Shown here piece by piece: positions 55,890 to 64,000 of a DNA stretch of 64,000 nt (position 1 is its first letter; every line of letters starts with the position of its first letter). A program made the position numbers and the translations under genes. Source of the DNA: Candidatus Gastranaerophilales bacterium (GTDB lineage Bacteria > Cyanobacteriota > Vampirovibrionia > Gastranaerophilales > Gastranaerophilaceae); the NCBI GenBank assembly GCA_944323255.1, contig CALURU010000001.1, positions 1 through 64,000 of the forward strand. The letters are read 5' to 3'. A model generated the notes under the pieces. The model was not told the DNA's origin and ran no database searches. It saw only the letters and a list, made by a program, of their open reading frames with translations.

Positions 55890-57875
55890 ATGAATTTGTA
55901 TGAACTATCCGAAATAGCAGATAAGAGATTTTCGCATGGAGAAGAGATTCCCCAAAATATTATTGAAGGAATAAATAATATAGTCTCCGAGGGCGGTTAT
56001 ATTGGTATGGCACAGATTAATCCGATTGCAGGTAATATCGAATACAATGCCAAAAAGATCGCTAAATACATCAAGTATTCCGGAAAAATCGGGCTTGATA
56101 TGGTTGTGTTTCCCGAACTTGCTCTTATGGGTTATCCGATAGAAGATACAATAGACAGGCATCCTGTAATTGTAGATGAAAATATCAAGTGGCTGAAAGG
56201 GCTTGCTAAAATAACTACAGGATCAACCGCACTTGTCGGGTTTGTTGAGCCAAGAAAGAAGGATGCGGAAGGTAAAAAATATTTTAATTCTGTTGCAATA
56301 TTAAAGGACGGCAAAATTGAAGGTATTGTAAGAAAATCTCTGCTTCCTAATTATTCAGAATTTAACGATTACCGATATATTGAGCCTTCTCCTGTCGTAG
56401 GTTTGCAGCCTGCGGAAACTCTTGGATGCTTTGATAAAGACAGTATAAAAGCCTCTCCGAAAGTGTATGAAAAATATGGGATTTCAATCTGTGAGGACTG
56501 CTGGAATAACAAAGAATTTTTTGAAAAGCATTTGTATGAAAAAGACCCAATAGAAGAACTTTCGGAAGAAAATCCGGAAATTTTTATTAATTGCTCGGCA
56601 TCTCCAACAAGGGCTAAGAAAGAGCAGTTAAAGCATAATATGCTCTCTTTTATAGCAAAAAAATATAAAACTCCGATTGTGTATGTAAATCAGGTTGGTG
56701 CAATAGATAACAGCTCTTTTGATGGTTCTAGCAGAGTTTTTGGCGCAAATGGAGAATTGATTGCCAGAGCAAAATCCTTTGAGGAACAGTTTCTAATTGT
56801 AAATCCGCTAAAAGGTATCGGGAAAATCTACCCGCTGACCAAAGGTCTGGATAAATCCTTAACCGAGCAAAAAGTTTTTACGCTTGAGTATGAATCTGAC
56901 CTTGAGAGGACTTATAAAACAATTATTCAAGGAATAAGAGACTATTTCAGAAAATGCGGATTTAAGCGTGCGGTGCTTGGACTTTCAGGCGGTCTGGATT
57001 CTACTGTTTGTGCGGTGCTTCTGGCTGATGCTATAGGAAAAGAAAATGTTTTCGGCGTCTCAATGCCTTCTCATATTACAAGTAAGGAAAGTAAGTCAGA
57101 CGCTGAGCTGCTAGCACATAATCTGGGAATAAATTTTACGGAAGCTTCGATTCGTTCAATGATAGACACAACTACAGAGTGTCTGAATGATTTATTTAAG
57201 GCTGTAGAAAAAAAATGGGATGGACGTTATAAACATCCATTCACTCCTGATAATATACAAGCCCGCTCACGTGCAATGTTCCTTTGGGGAATCAGTAACG
57301 AATTTGCTTCATGTATTCCAATAGCGACCTCTGACAAATCAGAGCTTTATATGGGCTATGCAACAATTAACGGCGATATGTCAGGAGGATTTGCACCGAT
57401 TGCGGATGTGCCTAAGACAAAACTCTTTGCTTTTGCAAGATGGCTGAATGCAAACAGAGAAGAAAAAAATGCGATTCCGGAAGCAATAATTCTTAAAAAG
57501 CCTGGAGCAGAGCTTGCAATTGACCCTAAGACGGGAAAGCCGCTGATTGCCGAGGATGCACTGATGCCATACGAATTTCTGGATGAAATTATCTGGAGAG
57601 TTGAAAACAAGAACGAAGGCTATCAGGATTTACTTGAGACAAAATTTGTATACGAAACTCATAATGAAATTACAAGAGAACAAAAAACAGAATGGATAGA
57701 CAAATTTTTTAGAAGAATGTCCACTGCACTTTACAAATGGTCGATTCTTCCGCCATCAGTAATTGTAGAATCCCGTTCTATTAATAAATACGACTATAGG
57801 CAGCCGATTACATCAGCTAAAATTAACTATAAAGGTATAAGTCAGGAACAGGTATTATCTACACTGTCAGAGTAG
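55890..57875 (+). CDS. nadE: Glutamine-dependent NAD+ synthetase
   Basis: A 661-residue two-domain enzyme. The N-terminal nitrilase-like glutaminase has its catalytic triad in FPELAL (Glu), VRKSLLPNY (Lys) and SICEDCW (Cys). The C-terminal synthetase has the ATP-PPi loop LGLSGGLDST near residue 365 and ATSDKSELYMGYAT. It amidates nicotinic acid adenine dinucleotide to NAD+. The first 35 residues (MNLYELSEIADKR) precede the usual start of the glutaminase domain. It is a single gene with a clear promoter. Confidence 0.95.
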   Translation: MNLYELSEIADKRFSHGEEIPQNIIEGINNIVSEGGYIGMAQINPIAGNIEYNAKKIAKYIKYSGKIGLDMVVFPELALMGYPIEDTIDRHPVIVDENIKWLKGLAKITTGSTALVGFVEPRKKDAEGKKYFNSVAILKDGKIEGIVRKSLLPNYSEFNDYRYIEPSPVVGLQPAETLGCFDKDSIKASPKVYEKYGISICEDCWNNKEFFEKHLYEKDPIEELSEENPEIFINCSASPTRAKKEQLKHNMLSFIAKKYKTPIVYVNQVGAIDNSSFDGSSRVFGANGELIARAKSFEEQFLIVNPLKGIGKIYPLTKGLDKSLTEQKVFTLEYESDLERTYKTIIQGIRDYFRKCGFKRAVLGLSGGLDSTVCAVLLADAIGKENVFGVSMPSHITSKESKSDAELLAHNLGINFTEASIRSMIDTTTECLNDLFKAVEKKWDGRYKHPFTPDNIQARSRAMFLWGISNEFASCIPIATSDKSELYMGYATINGDMSGGFAPIADVPKTKLFAFARWLNANREEKNAIPEAIILKKPGAELAIDPKTGKPLIAEDALMPYEFLDEIIWRVENKNEGYQDLLETKFVYETHNEITREQKTEWIDKFFRRMSTALYKWSILPPSVIVESRSINKYDYRQPITSAKINYKGISQEQVLSTLSE

Positions 57876-57898
57876 AACTCATAAGTTAATTAAAGGAT

Positions 57899-58939
57899 TT
57901 ATTTGTAACTGTACATATTAACGCCGGAATGAATGTGTTTAATTTGACGTCTCATTTCTTCTGCCTTGTCATTTAGAGATTCTTTTTTATATATCTCCAT
58001 TGCAATTTTATAATTTTCTTCAGCATCTTTCATATAATCAGGATTATCATACCCCGACATTAATTGTAGTGTTTGTGCAAGTAATACATAGCCTTCCGGT
58101 TTTTGTGGATTTATCTCAACAGCCCTTTCAAAACATTCTTTAGAGTCTATAATATGCCCCTCTATATGATTTTTATAACCTTCAAGTATTTTCATCGGGT
58201 ATGCAAACAAATTTTGTTTATCAAAGATTTTAAGTTCCAGAAGGAAACAAATTTCCATTAGGTCTTTATCCTGATACATGTCAGTAAATCTAAAATGTGA
58301 TATAAAATATTTAGGAAATACCGAATCCAGACGTTTTAGTATTTCATTTTTTCGATCTTTTCTACCAGCAAGTTCATAAATTCCTGCTTCTTTGAGTAAT
58401 TTAATAGGATTATCTTTATCTATCATATCAATTACCTGTAAAAGTTTTAAGCCTTTTGCTAGTTCATCTTTAGATAGAGCAATTGCAACTTCCTGAAACA
58501 AGAATTGTATCGTTTTATATTTATTAAAATCTAAAATGCTTAGTATAAAATTTTTCGCAATTTCTTCTTGAGAGGAGAAAACATAACATAAAAATTTTAT
58601 TCTTTTAATATTAAAATTATTAGGATCCCAGTTTAAGATTTTATTTGCATCAAGAATTGCTTCATAATAATTAGACATTTCATAATTCAGCATTACTCGC
58701 TCATAATATGCATCCTGCTTCTTTGCACAATGAGTAATTATATATGTAAAATCAGAGTAAGCATCTTCATACATAAGGAGCTTGCGGCATAAACGTCCTC
58801 TTTTAAGAAATGTCTCTGATGGTTTAAACTCTTCACTAATCAAAAAATTAAGTTTTCTGAGAGCTAAATCATAATTTTTTTCAGAGATGTCTTTATCAAC
58901 AGATTTTAAAGAAATTAAGTGCTTAATATTATCTAACAT
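57899..58939 (-). CDS. Tetratricopeptide-repeat protein
   Basis: A 346-residue cytoplasmic protein built of TPR-like helix pairs (LRKLNFLISEEFKPSETFLKR, CFERAVEINPQKPEGYVLLA and YKIAMEIYKKESLNDKAEEM). No signal peptide or other domain is seen. TPR proteins act as protein-binding scaffolds, but partners are unknown. It lies downstream of dnaA on the same strand with a 118-base gap and convergent to nadE. Confidence 0.75.
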   Translation of the reverse strand: MLDNIKHLISLKSVDKDISEKNYDLALRKLNFLISEEFKPSETFLKRGRLCRKLLMYEDAYSDFTYIITHCAKKQDAYYERVMLNYEMSNYYEAILDANKILNWDPNNFNIKRIKFLCYVFSSQEEIAKNFILSILDFNKYKTIQFLFQEVAIALSKDELAKGLKLLQVIDMIDKDNPIKLLKEAGIYELAGRKDRKNEILKRLDSVFPKYFISHFRFTDMYQDKDLMEICFLLELKIFDKQNLFAYPMKILEGYKNHIEGHIIDSKECFERAVEINPQKPEGYVLLAQTLQLMSGYDNPDYMKDAEENYKIAMEIYKKESLNDKAEEMRRQIKHIHSGVNMYSYK

Positions 58940-59057
58940 AATACTCTGTTATCCTTTTTCCGGGTTTTAAAGCCTATTTTTATCTGACTCATTCCCTATT
59001 TATCCCTTTACTTATTATTTATCATAAAGTTTAGATAAAAACGAGTATCCTGTTTGG

Positions 59058-60443
59058 CTATAAAACCTTTAACGCCTGTCTAATTTCTCTTAGAGCAGAT
59101 GATATATCCCTATTTGAATCTTTTTCTTTTTTGATTTTTTCATAAGCAAACATTATTGTTGTATGCTTTTTATTATAGTATTTTGCAATATTCACAAAAC
59201 TTTGATTAGTAATTTCTCTACATAAATATATGGAGATATGTCTTGCAACAGAGACTTTTTGCCCTCTGGCTGTCCCCATGATATCCTTTAAATCGACTTC
59301 ATAGTAGCTTGCTGTAACTTTTGCGATTTGTTCAGAAGTTATTGAATCATCTTTATCTTCGCATTTTAGCACATTTTTTGCAAGAGTCAGCGTTAATTCT
59401 TGTTCGGTAATTTCAGCATAAGCACAAACTTTTGTAAATGCACCTTCAAGTTCTCTTACATTGTTCGAATAATTTTTCGCAATATACATTAGCGCTTCTT
59501 CTTCAAATTTTAAATCATTTTCAGAAGCATTTTTTTTCAGAATTTCAAATCTGGTATCTAAATCTGGAGGAGTAAGTTCAAGCATTAACCCCATTTCAAA
59601 CCTTGTACAAAGTGCTGCAGTAAGTGTCGGAATCTCTTTTGGCAGCCTGTCAGAAGTTATAACAATTTGCTTCCCTTTATTATAAAGACTGTCAAAAGTA
59701 TATTGCAGATTTTCCATAGACTTAATTTTTGATTCTATAAATTGAATATCATCAATTAGAATAACATCTATATTCGTATATTTTCTGTTAAACTTTGACA
59801 TGTTTTCAATATTATTATTTGTTTTACGGCTATTAGAAATATAATCATTAACATAATCTTCTGTTTTGGTATATTTTACTTTTAGTTTAGGATTATTAAA
59901 TATAATATAGTGTCCGATAGCTTGCATCAAATGAGTTTTTCCAAGACCTGAATTCCCATAAATAAAAAGCGGATTATATTTCCCAGCAGGATTTTTAGCT
60001 ACTGCCATAGCAGCAGCGTATGCAAACTTATTGCTTTCACCAACAACAAAATTCTCAAATTTGTACTTCAGGTTTAAGTTGGCAGAAGATTGCATATTAG
60101 AAAGATTTTCAAGTGCCTGTTCTTTGAAAATCATTTCATTGGCTCGCTTTTGAAGTCTTTCTGATTCTTTTTTTAATGTTTTAGCGGCACTTTCATCATA
60201 AATAATAATTATTCTTGAATTTTCATCCCCAGAGATGTGTTTAAGGGCTTCTACCATTATATCATAGTAATTACGTCTTAGAATATCCCTGCCCATCATC
60301 TGCCCGGTGACCAGAGTAAGCACACCTTTTTCGTATCCTGAAATCTCTAGTGGATACACCCACGGATGAGCATTTTCAGGTAAAACACCCAGCAATTCTT
60401 CCTTAACTTGCTCCCAAAAGCGCTTTAATTCAATATTTTCCAT
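59058..60443 (-). CDS. dnaA: Chromosomal replication initiator DnaA
   Basis: A 461-residue AAA+ initiator. Domain I opens with ELKRFWEQVKEELL. Walker A is GNSGLGKTHLMQAIGHYI at residue 163, Walker B VILIDDIQFIESK. Domain IV ends with ARHISIYLCREITNQS and KYYNKKHTTIMFAYEKI. In that last signature the usual GRDHTT reads NKKHTT, so the Asp normally contacting the DnaA box is Lys. I start at the ATG at 60443, because the longer frame runs back through tRNA-Cys. No dnaN follows, and I see no cluster of DnaA boxes nearby. Confidence 0.95.
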   Translation of the reverse strand: MENIELKRFWEQVKEELLGVLPENAHPWVYPLEISGYEKGVLTLVTGQMMGRDILRRNYYDIMVEALKHISGDENSRIIIIYDESAAKTLKKESERLQKRANEMIFKEQALENLSNMQSSANLNLKYKFENFVVGESNKFAYAAAMAVAKNPAGKYNPLFIYGNSGLGKTHLMQAIGHYIIFNNPKLKVKYTKTEDYVNDYISNSRKTNNNIENMSKFNRKYTNIDVILIDDIQFIESKIKSMENLQYTFDSLYNKGKQIVITSDRLPKEIPTLTAALCTRFEMGLMLELTPPDLDTRFEILKKNASENDLKFEEEALMYIAKNYSNNVRELEGAFTKVCAYAEITEQELTLTLAKNVLKCEDKDDSITSEQIAKVTASYYEVDLKDIMGTARGQKVSVARHISIYLCREITNQSFVNIAKYYNKKHTTIMFAYEKIKKEKDSNRDISSALREIRQALKVL

Positions 60444-60497
60444 AAAACTAGTTTTGTGATAGTATTTGTAGGTTTTTAACCGTATTCCAATAAAAAA

Positions 60498-60568
60498 AGG
60501 CGACACCCGGATTCGAACCGGGGGTAAAAGCTTTGCAGGCTTCTGCCTTACCACTTGGCCATGTCGCC
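60498..60568 (-). tRNA. tRNA-Cys (GCA)
   Basis: A 71-base cloverleaf with acceptor GGCGACA/TGTCGCC, T arm CCCGGTTCGAATCCGGG and anticodon loop CTGCAAA, giving GCA for cysteine. The discriminator base is T, as usual for tRNA-Cys. CCA is not encoded, unlike tRNA-Gln in this window. It lies upstream of dnaA on the same strand. Confidence 0.95.
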
Positions 60569-60636
60569 GTACAACTAATAATAGAATAAACAAGCTTCAT
60601 TTGCAAGTATATGAATGGGTAAATTTTAGACCATAT

Positions 60637-60670
60637 AAATGAGACCTGTCTTTATGGGCAGGTCTCATTT
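60637..60670 (-). terminator. Hairpin terminator of rpsU
   Basis: AAATGAGACCTG and CAGGTCTCATTT form a 12-base stem just after the rpsU stop codon. The following minus-strand sequence is AT-rich but lacks a proper T-run. Confidence 0.65.
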
Positions 60671-60674
60671 ATTT

Positions 60675-60848
60675 TTATATTTTGCGCTTACGAGCAGCTT
60701 CTGATTTACGTTTTCTTTTAACGCTTGGCTTTTCGTATCTTTCACGTTTTTTTACTTCAGATAAAATGCCAGCCTTCTGGATTTTTTTCTTAAATCTTCT
60801 TAAAGCGCTTTCGATACTTTCGTTTTCGCCAACTTTAACTTCTGCCAT
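60675..60848 (-). CDS. rpsU: 30S ribosomal protein S21
   Basis: A 57-residue basic protein, short enough to be missed by many gene callers. It reads [20 protein letters not shown] and then [18 protein letters not shown], followed by a Lys/Arg-rich tail, the standard S21 pattern. AAGGTGGTG precedes the ATG by about eight bases and a hairpin follows the stop. S21 binds near the 3' end of 16S rRNA and helps initiation. Confidence 0.95.
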   Translation of the reverse strand: MAEVKVGENESIESALRRFKKKIQKAGILSEVKKRERYEKPSVKRKRKSEAARKRKI

Positions 60849-60995
60849 TTATATTTTCACCACCTTTATAGCAACTATGTGTAACAGGATTTATGATATA
60901 ACAAGCAAAACAGATTTGCAAGTGGGAAATATATTCAATTAATAAGAAAGAAAATTATATAATTTTAGCAATTTTTTATACTTCTTGGTTTTATA

Positions 60996-61001
60996 TATAA
61001 T
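60996..61001 (+). promoter_or_regulatory. TATAAT box of a leaderless gene
   Basis: TATAAT at 60996-61001 is immediately followed by a first ATG at 61002 and ends six bases before the second at 61008. Transcription should begin near 61008, so the second ATG is the likely leaderless start. Confidence 0.55.
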
Positions 61002-61007
61002 ATGGTT

Positions 61008-63767
61008 ATGAAAGTTAATAATATTAATAGTCTATTTTTTATGTCAAAACCGATTCGTGGGACAATTGACCCGCAAAAGGAAGAGTATTCGCAGGTTAAA
61101 GAGCTTACAGGTGTTACACATGACTTTAATGTAAAAATTCCACAAAAATATGCAAATATAGGACTCCAAAAACTTGATAACGGACTTAACTTGCATCTAT
61201 ATAAACTTGCTAATGGAATGAAGGTAGCAATCGTTCCTATGGAAGGTTCTCCGGCTGTTGTTAAAAACTACGTAAATGTGGGTTCTATGAACGAAACTGC
61301 AAATATTAAAGGCATCAGTCATTTTTTAGAGCACATGGCTTTCAACGGTACAAACGGAGAAAACGGGCATATAAAACTTGAAACCGGTGATTCTTTCAAA
61401 AAAATCGATGAACTTGGTGGCTGGGCAAATGCGAGTACTAATTATGCACTTACGGATTATGTAAATTCGACACCGCAATTAAAACAGGGCGATTTAGAAA
61501 AGCAAATAAAAATCATTGCAGCTATGAGTGAAGATTTAAAGCTTTCGCAAGAAATGATTGATAAAGAAAAATACCCTGTGTGCTCAGAAATTAACATGAT
61601 TCTTGATGATCCGCAGACAATTGCACTTGATCAAACTGTTAGAAATCTTTTTAACATAAAAAATCCGGCAGATGAAATGGTTGGCGGAAGCGTTAAGCAT
61701 ATTCAAAATCTTACTAGAGAAGATATTTTAGGTTATTATAATAAGTATTATACTCCTGATAATATGGCACTTGTTATTACAGGTGATGTCAATCCGGAGG
61801 AAGCGGTTCGGCTTGTTGCCAAGAGTTTTAATTCAAAGAAAGTCGCAAAAGGAAGTAAATTTGAAGAAAAGCTAACTCCACTTACAAAAACAGTAAGAAA
61901 AGATTTTGTGAGTGACAAAGCACGTTCAACAGAGATAATTTTAGGCTTTGCAGGACCTAAAAATAACGATACAAAAGAAAGGATTATCTTTGACACTGCA
62001 AAAACTTATTTGCTTTCATATTCAACAGGGCTTGAACAGAATTTGAAGAAGTACAATACACGACCTTTTATCGAGAGCGAAAAAATCAGCACAAATCCAA
62101 ACAGTCTGCGACTTATTTATCTTGCAGCAAATTCGGCGGAAGAAAATAGCGAAAAGGTTCTAAAAACGCTTTTTGAAACATTAAATAATGTAAAAAAGCC
62201 TGATAAAGAAGCTTTGAATGAAATAAAGCAAAGAATCCTCCGATACAAAGAAGAAAGTTTTGAATACTCTTCCGAAGTAAATAACATAATCGGGAATGCG
62301 CTTCTTAACAACAATCTGGAGTATATTACAGAGTATGAAAATATCCTAAACTCAATTACACCAGAAGAGGTTGAGCAGGGAATAAAAAAATACTTTGACC
62401 TGAATAAAGCCTCTATTGTTCTTGTTCACCCGCAAAAAGAAAATCAGGTTTCTTTTAAAGGAAAGCGAGAACCTCTAAAAACTGAAAAAATAAGCGAATT
62501 TGCTTTAAATAACATGTTTGATGTAGGTTTGTATAAAACAAAAAGTAACAACATTGAGTACAACATAGCACTTTATCTTGATAAACCTTACAACAAAAAA
62601 GCCGGAGTTGTTGAAGTTTTAAACGAAATATACACAATGGGAATTGATTCTATGCCCGAGTATGAACTGGAAAAGTTTGAAGAGAAAAATAATATAAGCC
62701 TGCGCGTCTCTGTTTCGCCTGCTAAATTAAAAATCTATTCAAACAGCAGTTATAGCAACAGAGAAATTATTTTCGATAACGCCGGAAAGTTTTTGTATAA
62801 ACCTCGAATTACGGAAGAAAATCTGCAAAAAGCAAAAGACAGAATAAGAGATTATCTTACAAGGGCGCAGGATAGCGCTTACAGACTTTATATAAATTAT
62901 GAAAGCAAAAATAACCCTTATGAGTTTTCAGAAAAAGAGATTTTAGATAATCTGGATAATATAACAATAGACGATGTTAAAGACTGTCACAAGTACCTGT
63001 TGGAAAACTCTCGAGGAATAATTACCGCAAATATCCCGGATGAATATCCAGAGGTTGAACAGGATGTTCTGGAAACTTCTAAGACATTGCATAATGTTCT
63101 TCCTAATAAGAAAAAAACGCTAAAAATTTACAAAGCAAACACTAAACCTGTAGTTATTACAAAAATAAACAACCATTCACAGGCTGATATAATGCAGGTT
63201 CACAAGTTCGAATGTGACAATTCTATTAGAGAAACAGCACTTGCAGAGATTATAAATTCTATTCTTACAAACTCAAGCATAGGACTGTTTAATACATTAA
63301 GAGAACGTGATCACCTTGCTTATTCGGTTTATTCCTCTATTGAAAAAAACGGAAACTGTGGAGAGATTTCCTGCAATATTCTAACAACAACTGACAACAA
63401 AGAAATCGGTGAAGTATCTTATGATAACATACGGAAAGCCATTGATGGTTTTAACAGGCAGATTAATGAATTAAAAAGTGGTAATTTTACAGAGCAGGAT
63501 CTTGAAAATGCAAAATTGTCAATGAAAGCGAATCTGCTCAATAAAGAAGGCACAAGCTCAAAATTAAGCTCTATAAATGCCGGATTAAATTCTAAATACG
63601 GTATAACCTACACAAACCTGCTTTTCAATGAAATTGACAGCATTACAAAGCAGGATATAGTTAATTTTGCAGAAAAAATCTTCAAGAATCCGCCTGTTTA
63701 TTCCATTGTTGCAAGCAAAGATACAATAGAAAATAATAAGGATTATTTTGCAGCGCTGGAAGCATAA
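61008..63767 (+). CDS. M16-family zinc metallopeptidase, two-domain
   Basis: A 919-residue protein with the inverted zinc motif HFLEH (His105, Glu108, His109), the third ligand probably in YPVCSEINMILDD about 80 residues later. Residues about 55-480 and 505-900 are two M16 halves, each with catalytic and inactive subdomains, as in pitrilysin-like enzymes. A linker at about 485 contains QVSFKGKR. No signal peptide is seen, so it is probably cytoplasmic and degrades peptides. I start at 61008 because the TATAAT overlaps the earlier ATG. Its end overlaps the tyrA stop by 25 bases. Confidence 0.88.
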   Translation: MKVNNINSLFFMSKPIRGTIDPQKEEYSQVKELTGVTHDFNVKIPQKYANIGLQKLDNGLNLHLYKLANGMKVAIVPMEGSPAVVKNYVNVGSMNETANIKGISHFLEHMAFNGTNGENGHIKLETGDSFKKIDELGGWANASTNYALTDYVNSTPQLKQGDLEKQIKIIAAMSEDLKLSQEMIDKEKYPVCSEINMILDDPQTIALDQTVRNLFNIKNPADEMVGGSVKHIQNLTREDILGYYNKYYTPDNMALVITGDVNPEEAVRLVAKSFNSKKVAKGSKFEEKLTPLTKTVRKDFVSDKARSTEIILGFAGPKNNDTKERIIFDTAKTYLLSYSTGLEQNLKKYNTRPFIESEKISTNPNSLRLIYLAANSAEENSEKVLKTLFETLNNVKKPDKEALNEIKQRILRYKEESFEYSSEVNNIIGNALLNNNLEYITEYENILNSITPEEVEQGIKKYFDLNKASIVLVHPQKENQVSFKGKREPLKTEKISEFALNNMFDVGLYKTKSNNIEYNIALYLDKPYNKKAGVVEVLNEIYTMGIDSMPEYELEKFEEKNNISLRVSVSPAKLKIYSNSSYSNREIIFDNAGKFLYKPRITEENLQKAKDRIRDYLTRAQDSAYRLYINYESKNNPYEFSEKEILDNLDNITIDDVKDCHKYLLENSRGIITANIPDEYPEVEQDVLETSKTLHNVLPNKKKTLKIYKANTKPVVITKINNHSQADIMQVHKFECDNSIRETALAEIINSILTNSSIGLFNTLRERDHLAYSVYSSIEKNGNCGEISCNILTTTDNKEIGEVSYDNIRKAIDGFNRQINELKSGNFTEQDLENAKLSMKANLLNKEGTSSKLSSINAGLNSKYGITYTNLLFNEIDSITKQDIVNFAEKIFKNPPVYSIVASKDTIENNKDYFAALEA

Positions 63768-64000
63768 AGCTTACCTCGGAAATCTTTAATTTTTTCAGCT
63801 TCTTCTCTGTAATTTCCTTCAAAAAGTTTGTTTATATTGTTATTTAGAAGAGTTATCACATCCTTAATATTATCACCATTCATAACAACCATATCGTTTG
63901 CCATTTCTGTATTGGAAAGTGCCAGTCTTGTTGTATCTCTAAATCCTGAAGAAGCAAGCTTTTGAGCAAGTTCATTATCCTCAATATTTTTACAAAGCGC
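63743..64000 (-). CDS. tyrA: Prephenate dehydrogenase, C-terminal part (cut by window edge)
   Basis: The minus strand is open from the window edge to a TAA at 63743, 85 codons. It contains ASSGFRDTTRLALSNTEMAN, a C-terminal hallmark of TyrA-type prephenate dehydrogenases (GFRDTTRIA), followed by a helical end. The start lies outside the window. With the AroH chorismate mutase at 49835 it would provide the Tyr branch. Confidence 0.8.
   Translation of the reverse strand, partial: ALCKNIEDNELAQKLASSGFRDTTRLALSNTEMANDMVVMNGDNIKDVITLLNNNINKLFEGNYREEAEKIKDFRGKLYASSAAK

Noticed and set aside
58940..59057. Replication origin next to dnaA
   Set aside because: The gap has a few TTATCC-like words but no cluster of TTATCCACA boxes and no typical AT-rich unwinding repeats that I can defend.
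60444..60593. 50-codon N-terminal extension of DnaA
   Set aside because: It reads through tRNA-Cys. The ATG at 60443 gives the normal DnaA start with ELKRFWEQV.

Overview
The window is AT-rich chromosomal DNA (by eye about one third G+C) from a Gram-negative-type bacterium. It encodes TolC-like outer-membrane factors, an RND efflux pump, an MsbA-like flippase and LptB/LptF-G homologues, so the cell has an outer membrane. It also encodes a Ycf45-type R3H ATPase, a family typical of Cyanobacteria and plastids, but no photosynthesis genes. Together with the abundance of genes for anonymous coiled-coil and Cys-rich proteins, this suggests a non-photosynthetic cyanobacterial relative (Vampirovibrionia/Melainabacteria, probably gut Gastranaerophilales). 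That placement is inference from gene content; no marker gene was compared with a database.

Layout. 1-1039: gene-free, packed with short palindromic and G/C-rich repeats. 1086-3134: a small charged protein and the Ycf45-like ATPase. 3376-9162: an RND efflux operon (adaptor, pump, outer-membrane factor). 9236-11312: small proteins and a second TolC-like protein. 11364-28696: a leftward cell-surface glycan locus of about 17 kb, with an MsbA-like flippase at its end, GT2, GT8 and GT32 glycosyltransferases, a GT8-GT2 fusion, an O-acetyltransferase, a radical SAM enzyme, an aldo/keto reductase, an FkbM methyltransferase carrying a 56-bp CT repeat, and a PqqD / HprK-like kinase / nucleotidyltransferase trio. 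29135-34910: an antiporter, tRNA-Gln, a Gly/Met-rich protein, LptB, LptF/G and a NAGPA-domain protein. 34967-38760: rplL-rplJ and two glycolipid-type glycosyltransferases. 38837-44028: coiled-coil proteins, a NhaC-like transporter, YggU, an orphan DNA methyltransferase and a Cys-rich secreted protein. 44073-47718: ilvC and gyrA. 47855-48276: a probable small-RNA gene and a tandem repeat. 48277-52558: an operon with a histidine kinase, a response regulator and metabolic genes. 52622-55749: a FliO-like protein, a NeuB-like synthase with a KdsC-like phosphatase, and an unknown membrane protein. 55890-64000: nadE, a TPR protein, dnaA, tRNA-Cys, rpsU (too short for a standard ORF search), an M16 peptidase and the truncated 3' end of tyrA.

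The most unusual signals are these. (1) A composite promoter occurs five times: a TTTTGTAAC-like box lies 59-60 nt before a GTAAG-like core. It precedes four genes for unknown proteins and one apparently non-coding transcript. (2) A 28-unit CT repeat lies inside a glycan methyltransferase gene, suggesting phase variation. (3) The PqqD/kinase/nucleotidyltransferase trio sits in a glycan locus. (4) A dispersed element with a GGGGGTAAAT head abuts stop codons. (5) Several genes have a TATAAT box only 6-7 nt before their ATG, which predicts leaderless mRNAs.
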